NCBI GenBank assembly: GCA_037013495.1
Contig: CM072811.1
Coordinates: 38,517,452 to 38,581,451 of the forward strand
Source: Hippophae tibetana
Lineage: Eukaryota; Streptophyta; Magnoliopsida; Rosales; Elaeagnaceae
Direction: 5' to 3'
Length of the DNA: 64,000 nt
Positions within the stretch are counted from its first letter, which is position 1. Each line of letters starts with the position of its first letter. A program made the position numbers and the translations under genes. This document shows, piece after piece, positions 1 to 12,181 of this stretch. The notes under the pieces were generated by a model. The model had not been told where the DNA came from. It did not search any database and saw only the letters and a list, made by a program, of their open reading frames with translations.

Positions 1-539
1 TTTTTTTGAAATTTTTTTGAAATTTCTGAGTCAAATTTCGTCATTTAATTTTTGATTAGTTTTTTATTTGTTTTTTTTATTGTTGAATAGATCTATTAAA
101 AAAAATAACATATCTAAAAAAAAGATATGATTTCAATATAAAAAATAAAAATAAAAAAAATCATAATTTTGTTCCAAGATTCCTACTTTGTTGTTTATTT
201 CATTATTCTTGTCCTAATTTCTTGAGAAACTACTACAATTATATTATTATTATCCATTCTCGAGTAAAAAAAAAGAGAGAAAAGGAAAATTGTTGTATGT
301 TCTAGCTTTAAGAGTCTAAAATCCTTTGATTTGATTCCGTAGAAAATCATCCCAAAGTGCCTTGACTTAGTTGGTTGTTTATACCTACCATTGATGATAG
401 TTGAATTCTATACTATTTGGTTTTCTTAGGAGCTAGGGACACTTAAGTAATCAACTTAAGTGCAAAACACGAAAGGTGAAGGTGAAAGGATTTAATTCTT
501 ATCACTAATATCTTTGTTTGTTCTAGTTATTACACAATG
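1..539. other. AT-rich non-coding lead-in to gypsy relic
   Basis: No supportable gene. The stretch is AT-rich with T and A runs, and its last 300 bases lead without a break into gag-like sequence, so it is probably the untranslated leader of the Ty3/gypsy relic that follows. No LTR end or primer binding site could be recognised, so this assignment is inference. Confidence 0.4.
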
Positions 540-1719
540 CCAATCAAGAGTACAATAATGGTAAATATGAATGAGATGATGGCTTGCAATAAGGAGCACC
601 ACTAAGACTTCTAAATATTAAGGGACCAAGCTAATGTAGAGAAAGATCTTGAATATGGTAATTTGAGGATATTGGAGATTTTGAGGAAGAAGGAAATAGG
701 GTACCCATTGGAGGTAGCTAGGTATTGAAATAGGGGAGGCAGAAATGGAAGGTGAAGTTTATAGAAACCATCACCTAGGCCATATGGTGGGGTTGATCAG
801 AATTTGGAAAGCATCAAAATGAAGATGTCATATCTCCAAGGAAAGAATGACCTAGAATTACACATAGAATTGGAGAAGAAAGTGGAACACATCTTTGAGT
901 ACCATAACTATTTTGAAGATAAAAAGGTAAAACTTGTTATTGAGTTTACTGATTATGCACTAAACAATTGCGATCAATTAGTGATTAGTAAGACGAGGAA
1001 CCATGAGAGACCAATTAACCATTGGGAAGACATGAAGGATATCATGTGAAATAGGTTTGTCCCTAGTTATTATTATAGGGAGCTATACCAAAATTTTACA
1101 GAGGCTTAATCAAGGGTCCATAATGGTAAATGATAATTACAAAGAGATGGAGGTGGTAATGGTAAGGACTAATATAAAATATGACAGAGAAACCACTATG
1201 ACTCGATTTTTAAGTGGATTAAACCAAGAGATTGCTAACATAGTGGAGCTTCATCACTATGTAGAGCTAGAGGACATAATCGATATGGAAATCGAAGTGG
1301 ACAGATAACTTAAAAGGAGAAGTAATCGGTCACCACCATAAGAATATAACTTTACTACACCTTGGAAGCCTAATTGGAGAAAATAAGAAGGAATAAGTTC
1401 CAAGCCAAAACCCGAACCAATCAAAGCCAAATACATGGAGATAAACAAGGGTAAATATAAAATTGAAATCCTAATTCATAATTGTGATATTCAATGCTTT
1501 CGTTGTCTTGGTAGGGGCACATTGCATCCTAATGTCCAAACCAGAGAAGAATGATAATCTAAGTGAGTAAATAGGTGGAAATTGATAGTGAAAGTACAGA
1601 TGAAGATATGCCACCACTAGAGGAAGTTAGTGATGAGAAAATAGTTATTATGGGAGGTGAATCTCTTGTGTTAAGGTGAACATTAACCACACAAATTAAA
1701 GAAAATGACATGGAACAAC
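540..1719 (+). pseudogene. Ty3/gypsy gag relic (5' part)
   Basis: This is the capsid part of a plant Ty3/gypsy retrotransposon. The best frames are 804-1049 and, after a short break, 1057-1308. They read as a typical retrotrans_gag domain: a start like SIKMKMSYLQGKND, then KKVKLVIEFTDYA, then a segment ending in NQEIANIVELHHYVELED. A CCHC zinc knuckle follows at about 1495-1541 (CFRCLGRG...), broken by a one-base shift and an in-frame TAA. The acidic linker after the knuckle (DEDMPPLEE) is also typical. Stops and frameshifts make it non-functional. The relic is cut at 1724 by an LTR element and continues at 9482 with the protease region, so both parts were once one gene. Confidence 0.85.
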
Positions 1720-1724
1720 AAAGA
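1720..1724. repeat. Target site duplication, left copy
   Basis: AAAGA directly before the TG that opens the left LTR at 1725. The matching copy is ATAGA at 9482-9486, with one mismatch. It marks the insertion point of the element into the gypsy gag relic: the gypsy frame resumes immediately after the right copy. Confidence 0.65.
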
Positions 1725-3492
1725 TGAAGATTCCCATATGTAGGAAAAATTATACGAAGGAAAATTATTCTTCCGACTCAAATAGATAACTAGAATCGAG
1801 ATGAGGTGTGGAAACACCAACCCATGGAATCTTTTAGTGAGCTCCATATCAATTCGGCCAAGAAGGCCTTAATATATGAATTAAACAATTAACAAAAAAG
1901 AACATGCTCAATAAAACACTTAACAAAATCAACCAATAGATGCAAGAATAACAATCTACAAAACATAAACTAGTGATGGTGTACCTCACATGCTCCAGTC
2001 CAATCTAACAATAAGCATACATGAAAAACAATACTCAACTTGTGATATGCATACATATTGAAATGCTAAAAGAATTTCCAATTACTTCAAAACCTTGAAT
2101 GTGAAAACATATTCGGTAAATGATGATTGTACTTTTACAGTTTGCAATCAAACATACATAGCAAACCATAATAAAGAATCCAACATTATGCAAATAAAAG
2201 GCAGATTATACTAACACACAATCTAAACATGCATGTCTACTAAGATGGAGTCCAAGAGTAGATACACAATTAGGTGAAGGAGATGTTTACTCTTTAAGGA
2301 CTCAACCTAACGTCACAAATACCGAAGATAAAAACACATGATAGATCATCACAACTACAGTATAAATAAATACAAACAGACATATAATAAAGTAGCAGAT
2401 AGAATTCAATAAACATAAAATGGATGATAAATATTAAAAGCTTTCTAATCAGATTTTAAACTTTGATATGTAGAGATATACACCATTAAACTACATATTT
2501 AAGCATGCATAGCTCTACATATATCAAGGTAAACCCATATAGAAACCCTAACTATGTGGTGGCATCCTCAATTTGCTTAACACAACCACTCGCCAACAAA
2601 CAACTCACAAAATGATAAATTAGTTATAACTCTATAAGAAATAAAACCACTATCAACTCTATTAGTTGGGACCTCTATTCTAACTACCTATTATTGCTCT
2701 TGCTTACTGCCTCCACAAGAAACAAAATTGACACACGAACCCGACTCACCTCCAAAGCCAACACCACTCATTGTAGTGTGATCAGAAACCAAAATCAATA
2801 ATGAGTGACATGCACAAACAACATAATCACTCTCATACATGAACACCCAATAAACAACCAAGGACACACGATCCACCATAAACCACTAAGGGACACATAG
2901 ACTAAGATGTGAGAGCTCAAAGAGTTTAACTCTACCCACTCTTACAAAGAGGTTCTCATATATAAAAGTTGCATGAAGGAAACTATACAAGCCTATACAA
3001 GTCTTACCTCACATAAATCACTTTGCAAACACTACCTTGAGTACTCACTACTCATAAGCATGAGTTTTCTCACACAGTCATGAATCCCTAATACTAAACA
3101 ACACACAAGATATTAGTGATTTGAAAATAGAAAGGTGAGATGTTAATTTGATAAAGTTATGCTACATTTTTCTGTATATGAAACAAGAAGAAATTAGGGT
3201 ATTTATAGAACTTGAAATAGCCACCTCACTAGCTAGCCACCTTACCATCCACCTCGCCATCAGCTTGCCACCACCTTAGCATACACAATACGAAATTCAA
3301 CCATTTGGTATATGTAAACATGCTTGCACAAAAAGTGTTCCTAACTATGTGTGTGTGTGTGTATATATATATTGCTGATCTACAGTAACCAACCTTACAT
3401 AGAGGATAACAGAACACTGAGCAAAATAAAACAAACACCATCTTTTGTACATGAGCAGCCACCACATAGGCACAAGAACAACAGAACTTACA
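1725..3492 (-). repeat. 3' LTR of LARD-like element (left copy)
   Basis: About 1.77 kb, starting TGAAGATTCCC and ending ...ACTTACA. It aligns along its length with 7501-9481; for example, both carry similar blocks around CAATACTCAACT and GGTATTTATAGA. A TATAAATA box for the - strand lies at 3200-3207. A (TG)n(TA)n microsatellite sits at about 3349-3372. Short reading frames in it are chance. Confidence 0.85.
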
Positions 3493-3504
3493 TTCTCCCT
3501 CTTT
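3493..3504 (-). other. Polypurine tract
   Basis: On the - strand this reads AAAGAGGGAGAA and abuts the left LTR exactly. It is the expected site for plus-strand DNA priming, and it fixes both the LTR boundary and the orientation. Confidence 0.75.
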
Positions 3505-3802
3505 GGCTTTTCGTGTCAAAACACTGAATAACTAAATACATAAACTCATCAAACGTGAGATGATCATGAAAATGTCCTAAAGTTGTTTGCTCTTATGAGC
3601 AATACAACGACACATACTTCAAAGGTATCCATCTTGATTGCTCTATCTAGCTTCATGAATCAACTCATCCAATCCTCTGTCACAAGGAACTCAATACCAC
3701 TACATATAGCACACTTAAAGCATGAGATTTCACTATACACATGTAGCATGTATACACGAAATAAACACATATCCCACAAATATATCATGCAAACACAATG
3801 TG

Positions 3803-3912
3803 TAGTCTATCTAAATACAATCGTGTTATCCTTACATGAGTACACACCAATAGTCTATCTAAATACTATTGTGTTGTCTCTACACTGGTACACACCAATA
3901 GTCTATGCATAG
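3803..3912. repeat. 48-bp tandem repeat, 2.3 copies
   Basis: Units start at 3803, 3851 and (partial) 3899, each opening TAGTCTATCTAAATAC or a close variant. The first two units differ at only a few positions. The repeat is in frame, so a 109-codon chance frame across it shows a duplicated peptide. Confidence 0.8.
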
Positions 3913-4069
3913 TTAACTTGTAGCACAATTATCTATATGAAACAAAAATGTGAAAAGTACACAATATTCATGCAACACAAATATGCAAACTCCCCCTAAG
4001 CATATGCAAAACTCTTCCTTAGTATATGTATATCAAATAACTATGATGTAGTGCAAAATATACTCATCA

Positions 4070-4166
4070 TCCCATGTAGCAACTATCATGTGAACAAACA
4101 AATATAATGCAAAGACAATCTCATGTAGTAACTATCATATGAACAAACAAATACAATGCATAGGAA
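4070..4166. repeat. 49-bp tandem duplication
   Basis: Two neighbouring copies of a unit opening CATGTAGCAACTATCATGTG, the second with a few substitutions. They lie in the non-coding interior of the LARD-like element. Confidence 0.65.
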
Positions 4167-4574
4167 AACACAAGTTGTACACATTTCTTCCCCTTTTTAA
4201 CATGGAAATTCATAGTAAGAACACAAATAATATGCAACATAACACATCTCTATGTGAAGGAGAGAAGTTAAATAGAATTCAATAATCCTAACACTCTTGC
4301 AACACAACGAAAAGATTAAAGGAAACACAAAAAGAAGCAATACATGCAGTCAAGCAAAAATACAAAGAATAACACTGAGACAATAGCTAGGTAAAAGCAT
4401 GTAACAAACCACAATCTAAATGGACAAACAAACCAAAAGTAGTGTAAACAAAAAATCTCCCTAATGTAGTACATAGCATGGAGCACTACATCTATACGTG
4501 CTATTAGAGGGCATAAAGATCTTTGCAATGTGTATAAAACATATTAAGAGGATGGGCCATCAAACATCAATGGT

Positions 4575-4785
4575 GTATAAATGTGTCAATGAATCTGAAA
4601 GAAGATGTTGACTAAAAGTTCAACTATCTTCTAAGTTGGCATACTTCTAGTGACTCAATAATCTTCCCTCATACATAAATACCACTTAAATGTGTCATTA
4701 AATCCCTAAGAAGTTGATTAAGAGTCCAACTATCTTCCAAGTTGATACACTTCTATTTATTCAACTATCTCCACCCAAAAATACT
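4575..4785. repeat. Diverged ~105-bp tandem duplication
   Basis: Two copies share the ordered blocks AATGTGTCA, CAACTATCTTC, AAGTTG and ACTTCTA at similar spacing. They are more diverged than the two repeats before them. Confidence 0.5.
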
Positions 4786-7485
4786 TGGGTGTATTCAATT
4801 CTATAACCTTATCTCATACTATGCGCACACAGATAAAAAGATATCCCAACCTACAAAAGAAAACATATGTCATGCATTCCAACAACAAATACCAGGCTAT
4901 CAACTACAAGCAAAAAGCATACAAAACACACTACCACAAGGATGCATGTAACCACATAGGAAGATACATGAAATAAGATATTATAAATATTGCATGCAAA
5001 AAGTCATACTAATAGTCCTATTTATGCATGTGTTCATACAAAGTGATGTAAAAAAGAAGAGAGCATCATAAGAACACAATAGCAAAATATTAAATATTAA
5101 ATAAAACAAACAAAAATGATGTCAAACACACACAAGACTCCCCTTGATACCATGCAAATGACACACACCTCTACTTTTAAAAGTATACATGTGATGCAAT
5201 AAACATGTTATGCATCCTACTTTCAAAACTCCAAAAACAAAAGCATCTATATAGAGTAGAAAATAATCAAAACAAAAATAGGAAAGAAAATTGAGTAAGC
5301 TAAAAAAAAGAGTTTCCTTAATTAAATAATACACTCAACTTTAAGTATTCATGGGGCCATTAATCCATGATGCATCCAAGTAGGGGTAAGACTAACAAAA
5401 TTATTTTATGCTCAGTATGTGTTGTGCAAAACATGTTTGCTCTATATGTCATCAAGAAATGATTAAGTGAATCAATCAAAAGGAATTATAGATTCAAATT
5501 GAACCAAACTTCATGAATCCATATGTAATTCTCTCTCCACTAATGTAAGTGCAAGCTCAAAAGAAATCAAAAGGTCTTTTAAAGCTTGTAAAGGTAGGTT
5601 GAGGTTTGGGTAGATGAGAAGAAACATTTAAGGCAAGGCATACCTTTAGACAAATAAACTTTCGCTTTAAGCACATAGCTCACAATTATAAGAGGTAATC
5701 CTTTAAACAAATAATCCTTTTCTTATACCACTCAAATTGAAACACTTAAATTTTCCAAACAAGGGAACTTTTTCATTTGTGATTTAACAATAATTCATTG
5801 AATTAATAATTTTTTCATTTTCTTTCTTTCTTTCTCCTTTTTTCTTTAGAGAAATATAACCGATCCTAAAGCAAAAATGGTCAACTAGTCAAATTTGAAA
5901 CTAAATAAAAAGAGTGTCATGTAAGTAGAATTTATTATTTAAGCTAGGCTAGAAGGTGCAAAGACACAAAATCATAGCAAAAAGGCTCAAGGGGGAGATT
6001 AAGGATAAAAAGACCTAAATCATCTTTCTATCTAAGTAACACCTATTATTTCACCTCGAGAGACACTACGCGTGGATTATAAAGCTTGTTAAAGGCATAC
6101 AAACCATTTAAGCAATAATCCACACAAACTTCTCAAAATATCCACATAAATTCACAACGTTAAGACATGGGTAAGTAACAATTCATTTTAAGAAGACTGT
6201 AAGAATTTAGTCATAGATAGCCTTTAAGAAATATACATATCAAGATAGTCGTATTGTAATTTAAGACAAAGGTAAGTTAATCATAAAACAACAATGATTA
6301 TTCTAAAATCACTTTAGATGCAAAAGGATAGAAAGACAAAAGAACGTGCAGAACTATCCTGGGAAGAAAGAGAAAGAGAGTGTCAAAAAGTCAAATATAA
6401 TAAACTAGAAAGATGACAAGGATGGCCTCAAAGGAGATCATAGGCCAAAAAGACAAGGATGTATGTCAAGAGAGGTTAAAAGTACAAATCGTACAATGTT
6501 TCCTCCAGAGAGAGAAAATGTAATAACATGTACGCAGTTGCCTCAAAAGAGATCATCGGTAACACTCACATCATCGCTAGTCAAGAGGAGAGAAACTTAC
6601 CAATTAATGAAAAATACAATTAACACCCCCAAAAGAGAGAGAAAAGAAATAAGGTATGCTACAAAAACATCTAAGCATGTGAGAATTGCTTAGGTTCCAA
6701 CAAAGAAACAAGAGACATGCTTAGATAGGATCAATACCCCAAACACTTGGAATGATAACTAAACATGAAAACCTAGTCACATCAATGCATGTAAGTCAAG
6801 AGTTCTAAAGACAAGTAGATAATCTATATGACATATAGATGCACAAGGAAAATCCAAATAAGCACATTATAGAAAACACTAATGTACTCAAGAAAAAGTA
6901 ACACACCTTAGTTTTCTCCAAAAAGATACATCTAAAGCACAAGAAAATGAAGAGTAGGCAAAATATGAACATAAATTAACATGAGACTAACAGAGAACCA
7001 ACATACCATATATTAGGTACAAGAGAGAAGAACTTAGTAAAACAGGTAAGATGCATTCTATATGACATAACATATAAATGATATGACTATAGAAAGAAAA
7101 TCCAAATATTTTGTACCTATATGATGGAACATGTGACATGATACTCATACAAACAACCACAAAAGAAGAAGTAAGCGACAAGCAAGGAAAACACATAAAA
7201 AAGGTATGTCAAAGCAACTAGCAAGGGGGATACTAGTAAATGATCAAACATCTAGGAACAATAAGACAATTAACATACTATGGAAAACAAAGAAGCAAAG
7301 AGAGAAAAAGATACACATGCATAAGAAAATAGAGAACATGTTAACAACAAAAGGTCATGAAGATACACAACCTCACAGAATAATAACAGCCCGTACCATA
7401 GGTGAAAAATATACAAGGTATGTGTATGTATAGATAGAGCTTTAGGATTGAGCACCCAGATAGTTAAGCCTAAACATGGGTGATC

Positions 7486-7498
7486 GGTTCTGATACCA
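7486..7498 (-). other. Primer binding site (initiator Met tRNA type)
   Basis: On the - strand it reads TGGTATCAGAACC, two bases inside the 5' LTR. The first ten bases match the TGGTATCAGA that pairs with the 3' end of plant initiator tRNA-Met and is the usual primer site of copia elements. Confidence 0.75.
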
Positions 7499-7500
7499 AT

Positions 7501-9481
7501 TAAAGATTCCCATATATATAAACACTTACACACAGAAAAATTATTCTTTCGACACAAATAGATAACTAGGACCTAGATAAGGGGTGAAAATACCAACCCA
7601 TAAAATATTTTTACAAGATCTATATTAATTCAACCAAGCAAGCCCTACAATGTGAATTAAGCAATTGACATAGTGGAAGTACAAAACAACATACTCAATT
7701 TCAACACTCAATGAAAACAACATATAGATGTAATAATAACAATCTATAAAATAGATACTAGTGACGATATGCCTCATAGGCTCTGGTCTAGACTAGCAAC
7801 AAACTTACATGGAAAACAATACTCAACTCGTGATACATGTATACATATAAAAAAGTAAAAAGGATTTTCAATCACTTAAGACCACATATATGGAAACATA
7901 TTCGATAAATGATGATTGTACATTCATAGAGTGCTATCAAACATACATAGTAAACCCTAATAAAGAGTTTGACACCTGGTACACATTCAGGGTAAGGAAA
8001 TACAGACTACTTAGAGAATCACACCAAGCATGTATCCAGATAAAAGGTAGATTATACAAAAACACAATGTAAACATGTATGTCTACTAAGAAGGAGTCTA
8101 AGACCCAATACATAATAGGTTAAGGAGATGTGGACTCTTTAAGGACTCAAACCAACCTTACAAACACCGAAGATAAAAACACTTGACAAATAATCATAGT
8201 TTTAGCATAAATAAATACACACAAACAGTATAATAATGCAGCAGATAGAATTTAGTAAGTAGAAAGTAAGGGATAAATATTAAAACCTTTCTAATCAAAG
8301 TTTAAACTTCAGTATGTAGAGACACACACCATTAAATTCTAATTATACTAGCCACACATTTGAGCATGCATAAATTTGGATATAGTAAGATAAACTAATA
8401 TAAAAACCCTATTTATATGATAACATCCTCGGTTTACTTAAGGCAAACAATTTACTAAACAATAAATCAATTACAACTGTAAAATAAATAAAACCATTGT
8501 TACCTCTATCAGTTGGGACATTCATCCTAACTGTCTATTACTTATCTTGCTTTCTACCTTCGTAATAATCTAGTTTCACACACGAACCTAACTCACCTCC
8601 AAAGCTAATACCACTTAATGTGATGTGATCAGAAACCAAGGATCAATAATTAGTAACGTGCACAAACAAAAAAACTACCCTCATACACGAACACTCAATA
8701 AATAACCAAGAACATATAGTCCATCACAAACCACCAAGTGACACACAATCTAATATGTGAGAAATCAAAGAATTTAACTCTACCCACTCTCACAAAAGGT
8801 TCTCATATATAAAAAGTTACATAATGGTAGCTACCAGCTAGAACATAGCTCACCTCACATAAACCACTTGCAAACATTGACTCGAGTACTCACTACTTAC
8901 AAATACAATTTTACTCACATAGTCACAAATCACTAATACTAAACAACACACAAGGCTCTAGTGATCCAAAAATAGAAAAGAAAGATATCAATTTGATATA
9001 GCTCAATTATATTTTTCTAGATATGAAACAAGAAAAAATATGGGGGTATTTATAGAGTTTGAAATTTCCACCTCACCAACCATCTCGCAACCACCTCGCC
9101 ACTACCAGTGACGAAGTCCCTGGTGAGCTTGGTAGAGAGGTGGTAAAAATTCACATTTTTCGTTCCCAAAATTGCCAAGTACTTCTTATAAATACCCACA
9201 CCTAAACAAACCAAAAACACAAGTGATAATGTCAACTCCCTCGCACGCTCGCTCATTGAAAACCAATACTTCACTTAGCATGTACATTACAAAAACCAAC
9301 CTCGTTGTGTGTGTAAACATGCTTGCATACAAAGTGTTCTTAACTATGTACATGCATGTATTACTAATCTTTAGTAATTAACCTTACATGGAGGATGATA
9401 GAATACTAAGTAATATAAAACATATACCATGTTTTTTACATGGGAAGCCAACATACATACACAATAATAATAGAACTTACA
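7501..9481 (-). repeat. 5' LTR of LARD-like element (right copy)
   Basis: About 1.98 kb, collinear with 1725-3492. It opens TAAAGATTCCC, the TG having decayed to TA, and ends ...ACTTACA. A TATAAATA box for the - strand lies at 9047-9054, in the same relative place as in the left LTR. It is about 210 bases longer than the left LTR. Confidence 0.85.
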
Positions 9482-9995
9482 ATAGAGAAAATATTTTCAA
9501 ACTAGGTCTCACGTGAGCAATAAGGATTGTAATGTGATTATTGATGAGAGAAGTTGTACTAATTTAACTATTATTATCCTAGTTGAGAAATTAGGGTTAA
9601 CCATGTTGAAACACCTAAACCTTACAAACTGATGTGGTTGAATGATAATAGGGAGGTGATGGTAGATAGTTAAGTACTAATTTCTTTTTCCATAGATAAG
9701 TATAGAGATGAAATGTAATGGGATGTACCCATGCAAGCTGGACATATCTTCTTGGGTAGGCCATAGCAATATGATAGGAAGATGTCACATGATGGGTTTA
9801 GGAATATGTACACATTTGTCAAAAATATCAAGCAAATTACTCTTTTACCTTTTACCCCAAAGCAAGTTTATGAAAATCATATGAGAGTGAAAAAAATAAA
9901 AAGGATCAAGGAAAAAAAGTGAGGAAGAAAGGAATGGCAAAAAAGAAGAAAAATAAACTCTTGAGAGAAAGAAACAAGAAAAGGAATTAGGCGAC
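9482..9995 (+). pseudogene. Ty3/gypsy protease region relic
   Basis: Continues the gag relic of 540-1719. After the right target duplication the frame resumes as REN-IF. The protease region then reads VIIDERSCTN at about 9540, where the family has D-G/T-G-S/A: the aspartate is kept but the following glycine is not. Downstream are recognisable family blocks including AGHIFLGRP, HDGF and a piece ending TPKQVYENH, followed by a lysine-rich linker. Several stops and shifts are present. The relic ends at the solo LTR beginning at 9996. RT, RNase H and integrase do not follow, so a large part of pol is lost. Confidence 0.8.
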
Positions 9996-11900
9996 TGATG
10001 AGCAAAACCGCATTGTCGATCCTTCCAATACTTTGGTTTTATATTTATAAAACTTTCGTAAGTGCACAGATCATTTCGTAGAAAATAATAAGTATACTCT
10101 CAAGGTCGATCTGAGGAAGAAATATATGTGGTTTTTAATTTATTATTCAAACTTTTAAAAGTAAAATTAAATCCTAAACATGTTGTCACGATATTTGGGG
10201 TTTTCTGTTTTTAATCTAATAACATAAAAATAAACATAGATACAGATTCAATAAACATTTATGCAAATTTTATCTTTTATAATAGTGGAGTATTTATAGA
10301 TATAATAACTAAGTTAATTATGCTTACTCATATTATTTAGGTTATTAAAGATATAAATTGATATTTATTGATTCTCTTTTTTTATATATATAAATACAAC
10401 CTTTGGTGGGATTAGATATTATTTGTTAACTAAACAAATCAATTAACACCTATGGGTGAGGTTGATAACTAATTTAGTTAATTAAATTAATTCTTTTTTC
10501 TAAAAGATTGAAAACAAACCATTTAAATGCCACCTTTGGTGGGGTTAGACAGTTTAAATTTTATTCAAGGTGTCCAAATTAAACCTAAGAATTTAATTAT
10601 CCAAGTACTAACTTTCAAGTTTTAAAAATATTACTGAAAACATGTTGTCAATACATTTTTAGATAATAATTTTTATAAAAACTTTTGAAATAGAGTTTCA
10701 CTCTAACTACCGGGTGATTATACCAACAAATAAAAGAGCACTACTCTAAATCAAACCGGATAACTAAACCTTAAAATCTAATTTTCAGATTTAAATTTGT
10801 AATGAAAAATAATATATTTCTCTCTAACATTCTTAATATAAAATCTTGAATAAAAACAAAATCAATTCATTTTAGAGAGTTTTACCTATTTAATATTTTG
10901 CAAGCATAACAACGTTATTATTATATCATGTTTATATATAACCAACAAAGTTAAATTTAATCACAGAAAAATTAAATATAACATATAAGAATAAAGCATA
11001 AAAAATAATTGTAAAGAAAATAAAATCCTTACAGTACTTTGATGTTATTCCTATTGTTAGAAAACCTCCAAACAGAATTTGCATTTCCATTTATTGAATC
11101 AAAAATCATATAAATTACAAAAACATAATTAGTTCTTCTCAAAAAGAGAAGAACTCTAAAACTAAAAACTAAGAAATGGAGAGAAAGAAAGAGAGAAGAA
11201 GATGTATTTTTAGGTGTGTTTTGATATGAAGGGAATGAGGGTATTTATAGGTGAGGAAAGGAGGAAAAAGTGGGTGGAAAATGATTAAAAATTGAGGAAA
11301 CGTGGAGTAATGAATGATGATGTCATTATTGACGTCATGGTAGTGTGGGGCATGACGGGGCACGTGGATTGGGGAAGATGGGCACAGCGGCGCGGGAAGA
11401 CTGGGCCTAGATGGGTGTGCAATGCGCGCATAATGGAGCAGATGGACGCCGACGCGGGCAGATGGGCGTGCGACGCGGGTTAGCAGGATGGGCGTGCGAT
11501 ATGCGCACGGACTGGGCATTGTGTGAGTGATGCACGTGTATTAGTCGGTGCTGCTAGGTGTGCTGCACTCATTGTCTAGCGCAGTTGGGTAGTTGCGTGC
11601 GCGATTTCACCCCTTTTGACATTTTTGACCCTTTTGATCCATTTTATCCAAAAAATTTCATATTTGTTGACTTTTTCTCATTTATTTTATGAATATATTT
11701 GTGATGTATTACCTACATTATTTTTCTTTGAGTCTTTAAGTTACTTTTTTAAGCGAAAATACCTTAAAAATAATAAAAATACTCGTGATTCCGAAAAGAT
11801 AGATTTATATAAATATATGATAAAATCATATAAATATATATTTTTAATCAATTAACGTGCATAAAATCATGGTACTTTTATACTTTTTGAGCACTCATCA
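9996..11900 (-). repeat. Solo LTR of a gypsy-type family, reverse orientation
   Basis: About 1.9 kb with inverted ends TGATGAG...CTCATCA. It is the reverse complement of the LTR at 34953-36972 over most of its length; for example, the stretch with ACTCGTGATTCCGAAAAGAT is matched there. No internal region or partner LTR adjoins it, so it is a solo LTR. The five bases on each side (GCGAC and ATAAG) do not match, unlike the other copy. A GC-rich block lies at about 11340-11600. Confidence 0.85.
11242..11249 (-). promoter_or_regulatory. TATA box of the solo LTR
   Basis: TATAAATA on the - strand, in the same context (CCTATAAATACCC) as the box in the sister LTR at 35521. It lies just downstream, in transcription order, of the GC-rich block, as expected for the end of U3. 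Confidence 0.6.
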
Positions 11901-12181
11901 ATAAGAATGGATAAAAATAATGCGAGAGAGTGCTTATTTATTATTTTTTCCTTTTTTGTAGGACAACCATGGTGAGCTTAAAATAGATGACCCTTCAAAC
12001 TTACTCCATGATGAAGGTCCAAATTTAAGGTCAAATTCTTTTGAAGAAATGGGAATATGATACCAATCTAGGACCACCTAAACATCCCAATGGGCCAATT
12101 ACAAACTCCAAAACCAAGCTATTCAAGGAAGCACTAATCGATCTAACTCAAGAGTTGATTCAAGGCCAAAAAGTTCCCTAA
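11901..12181 (+). pseudogene. Ty3/gypsy polyprotein C-terminal end relic
   Basis: The frame ending at 12179-12181 reads GPPKHPNGPITNSKTKLFKE, then an ALIDLTQELIQGQKVP-like tail. This is the GPITRS(R/K)AK-type tail found after the integrase of many plant Ty3/gypsy polyproteins. It probably belongs to the same relic as 540-1719 and 9482-9995, meaning that RT, RNase H and the integrase core were lost where the solo LTR now sits. Sequence to about 12420 looks like 3' untranslated sequence of the same element. Confidence 0.65.

Larger units (their letters stand above)
3505..7485. other. Internal region of LARD-like element, no coding capacity seen
   Basis: About 4 kb of A-rich sequence. Reading frames of 60-109 codons occur on both strands but none shows a gag, protease, integrase, RT or RNase H motif. 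The first 600 bases resemble the equivalent 3' non-coding stretch of the copia element at 29207-29800. Three local tandem duplications lie in the left third and are listed separately. A-rich, oligopurine sequence dominates 5800-7400. Confidence 0.6.
1725..9481 (-). mobile_element. Complete non-autonomous LTR retrotransposon (LARD-like)
   Basis: Two long direct repeats (1725-3492 and 7501-9481) enclose about 4.0 kb. A polypurine tract lies just inside the left LTR and an initiator-Met-type primer site just inside the right LTR, so the element runs on the - strand and the right LTR is the 5' LTR. A near-perfect 5-bp target duplication flanks it. No gag, integrase, RT or RNase H could be read inside, which fits a large retrotransposon derivative mobilised in trans. 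Its LTRs and first internal bases resemble those of the copia element at 27939-32920, so that family is the likely partner. The two LTRs differ clearly and in length, so the insertion is old. Confidence 0.85.

Noticed and set aside
3229..3912. Frames of 96 and 109 codons
   Set aside because: They fall across an LTR end and a tandem repeat in the non-coding interior of the LARD, and the duplicated peptide simply reflects the 48-bp repeat.
11169..11519. 116-codon - strand frame and 63-codon + strand frame
   Set aside because: These are in the GC-rich block of the other solo LTR, with a Pro/His-rich peptide and no domain. They come from composition and not coding.
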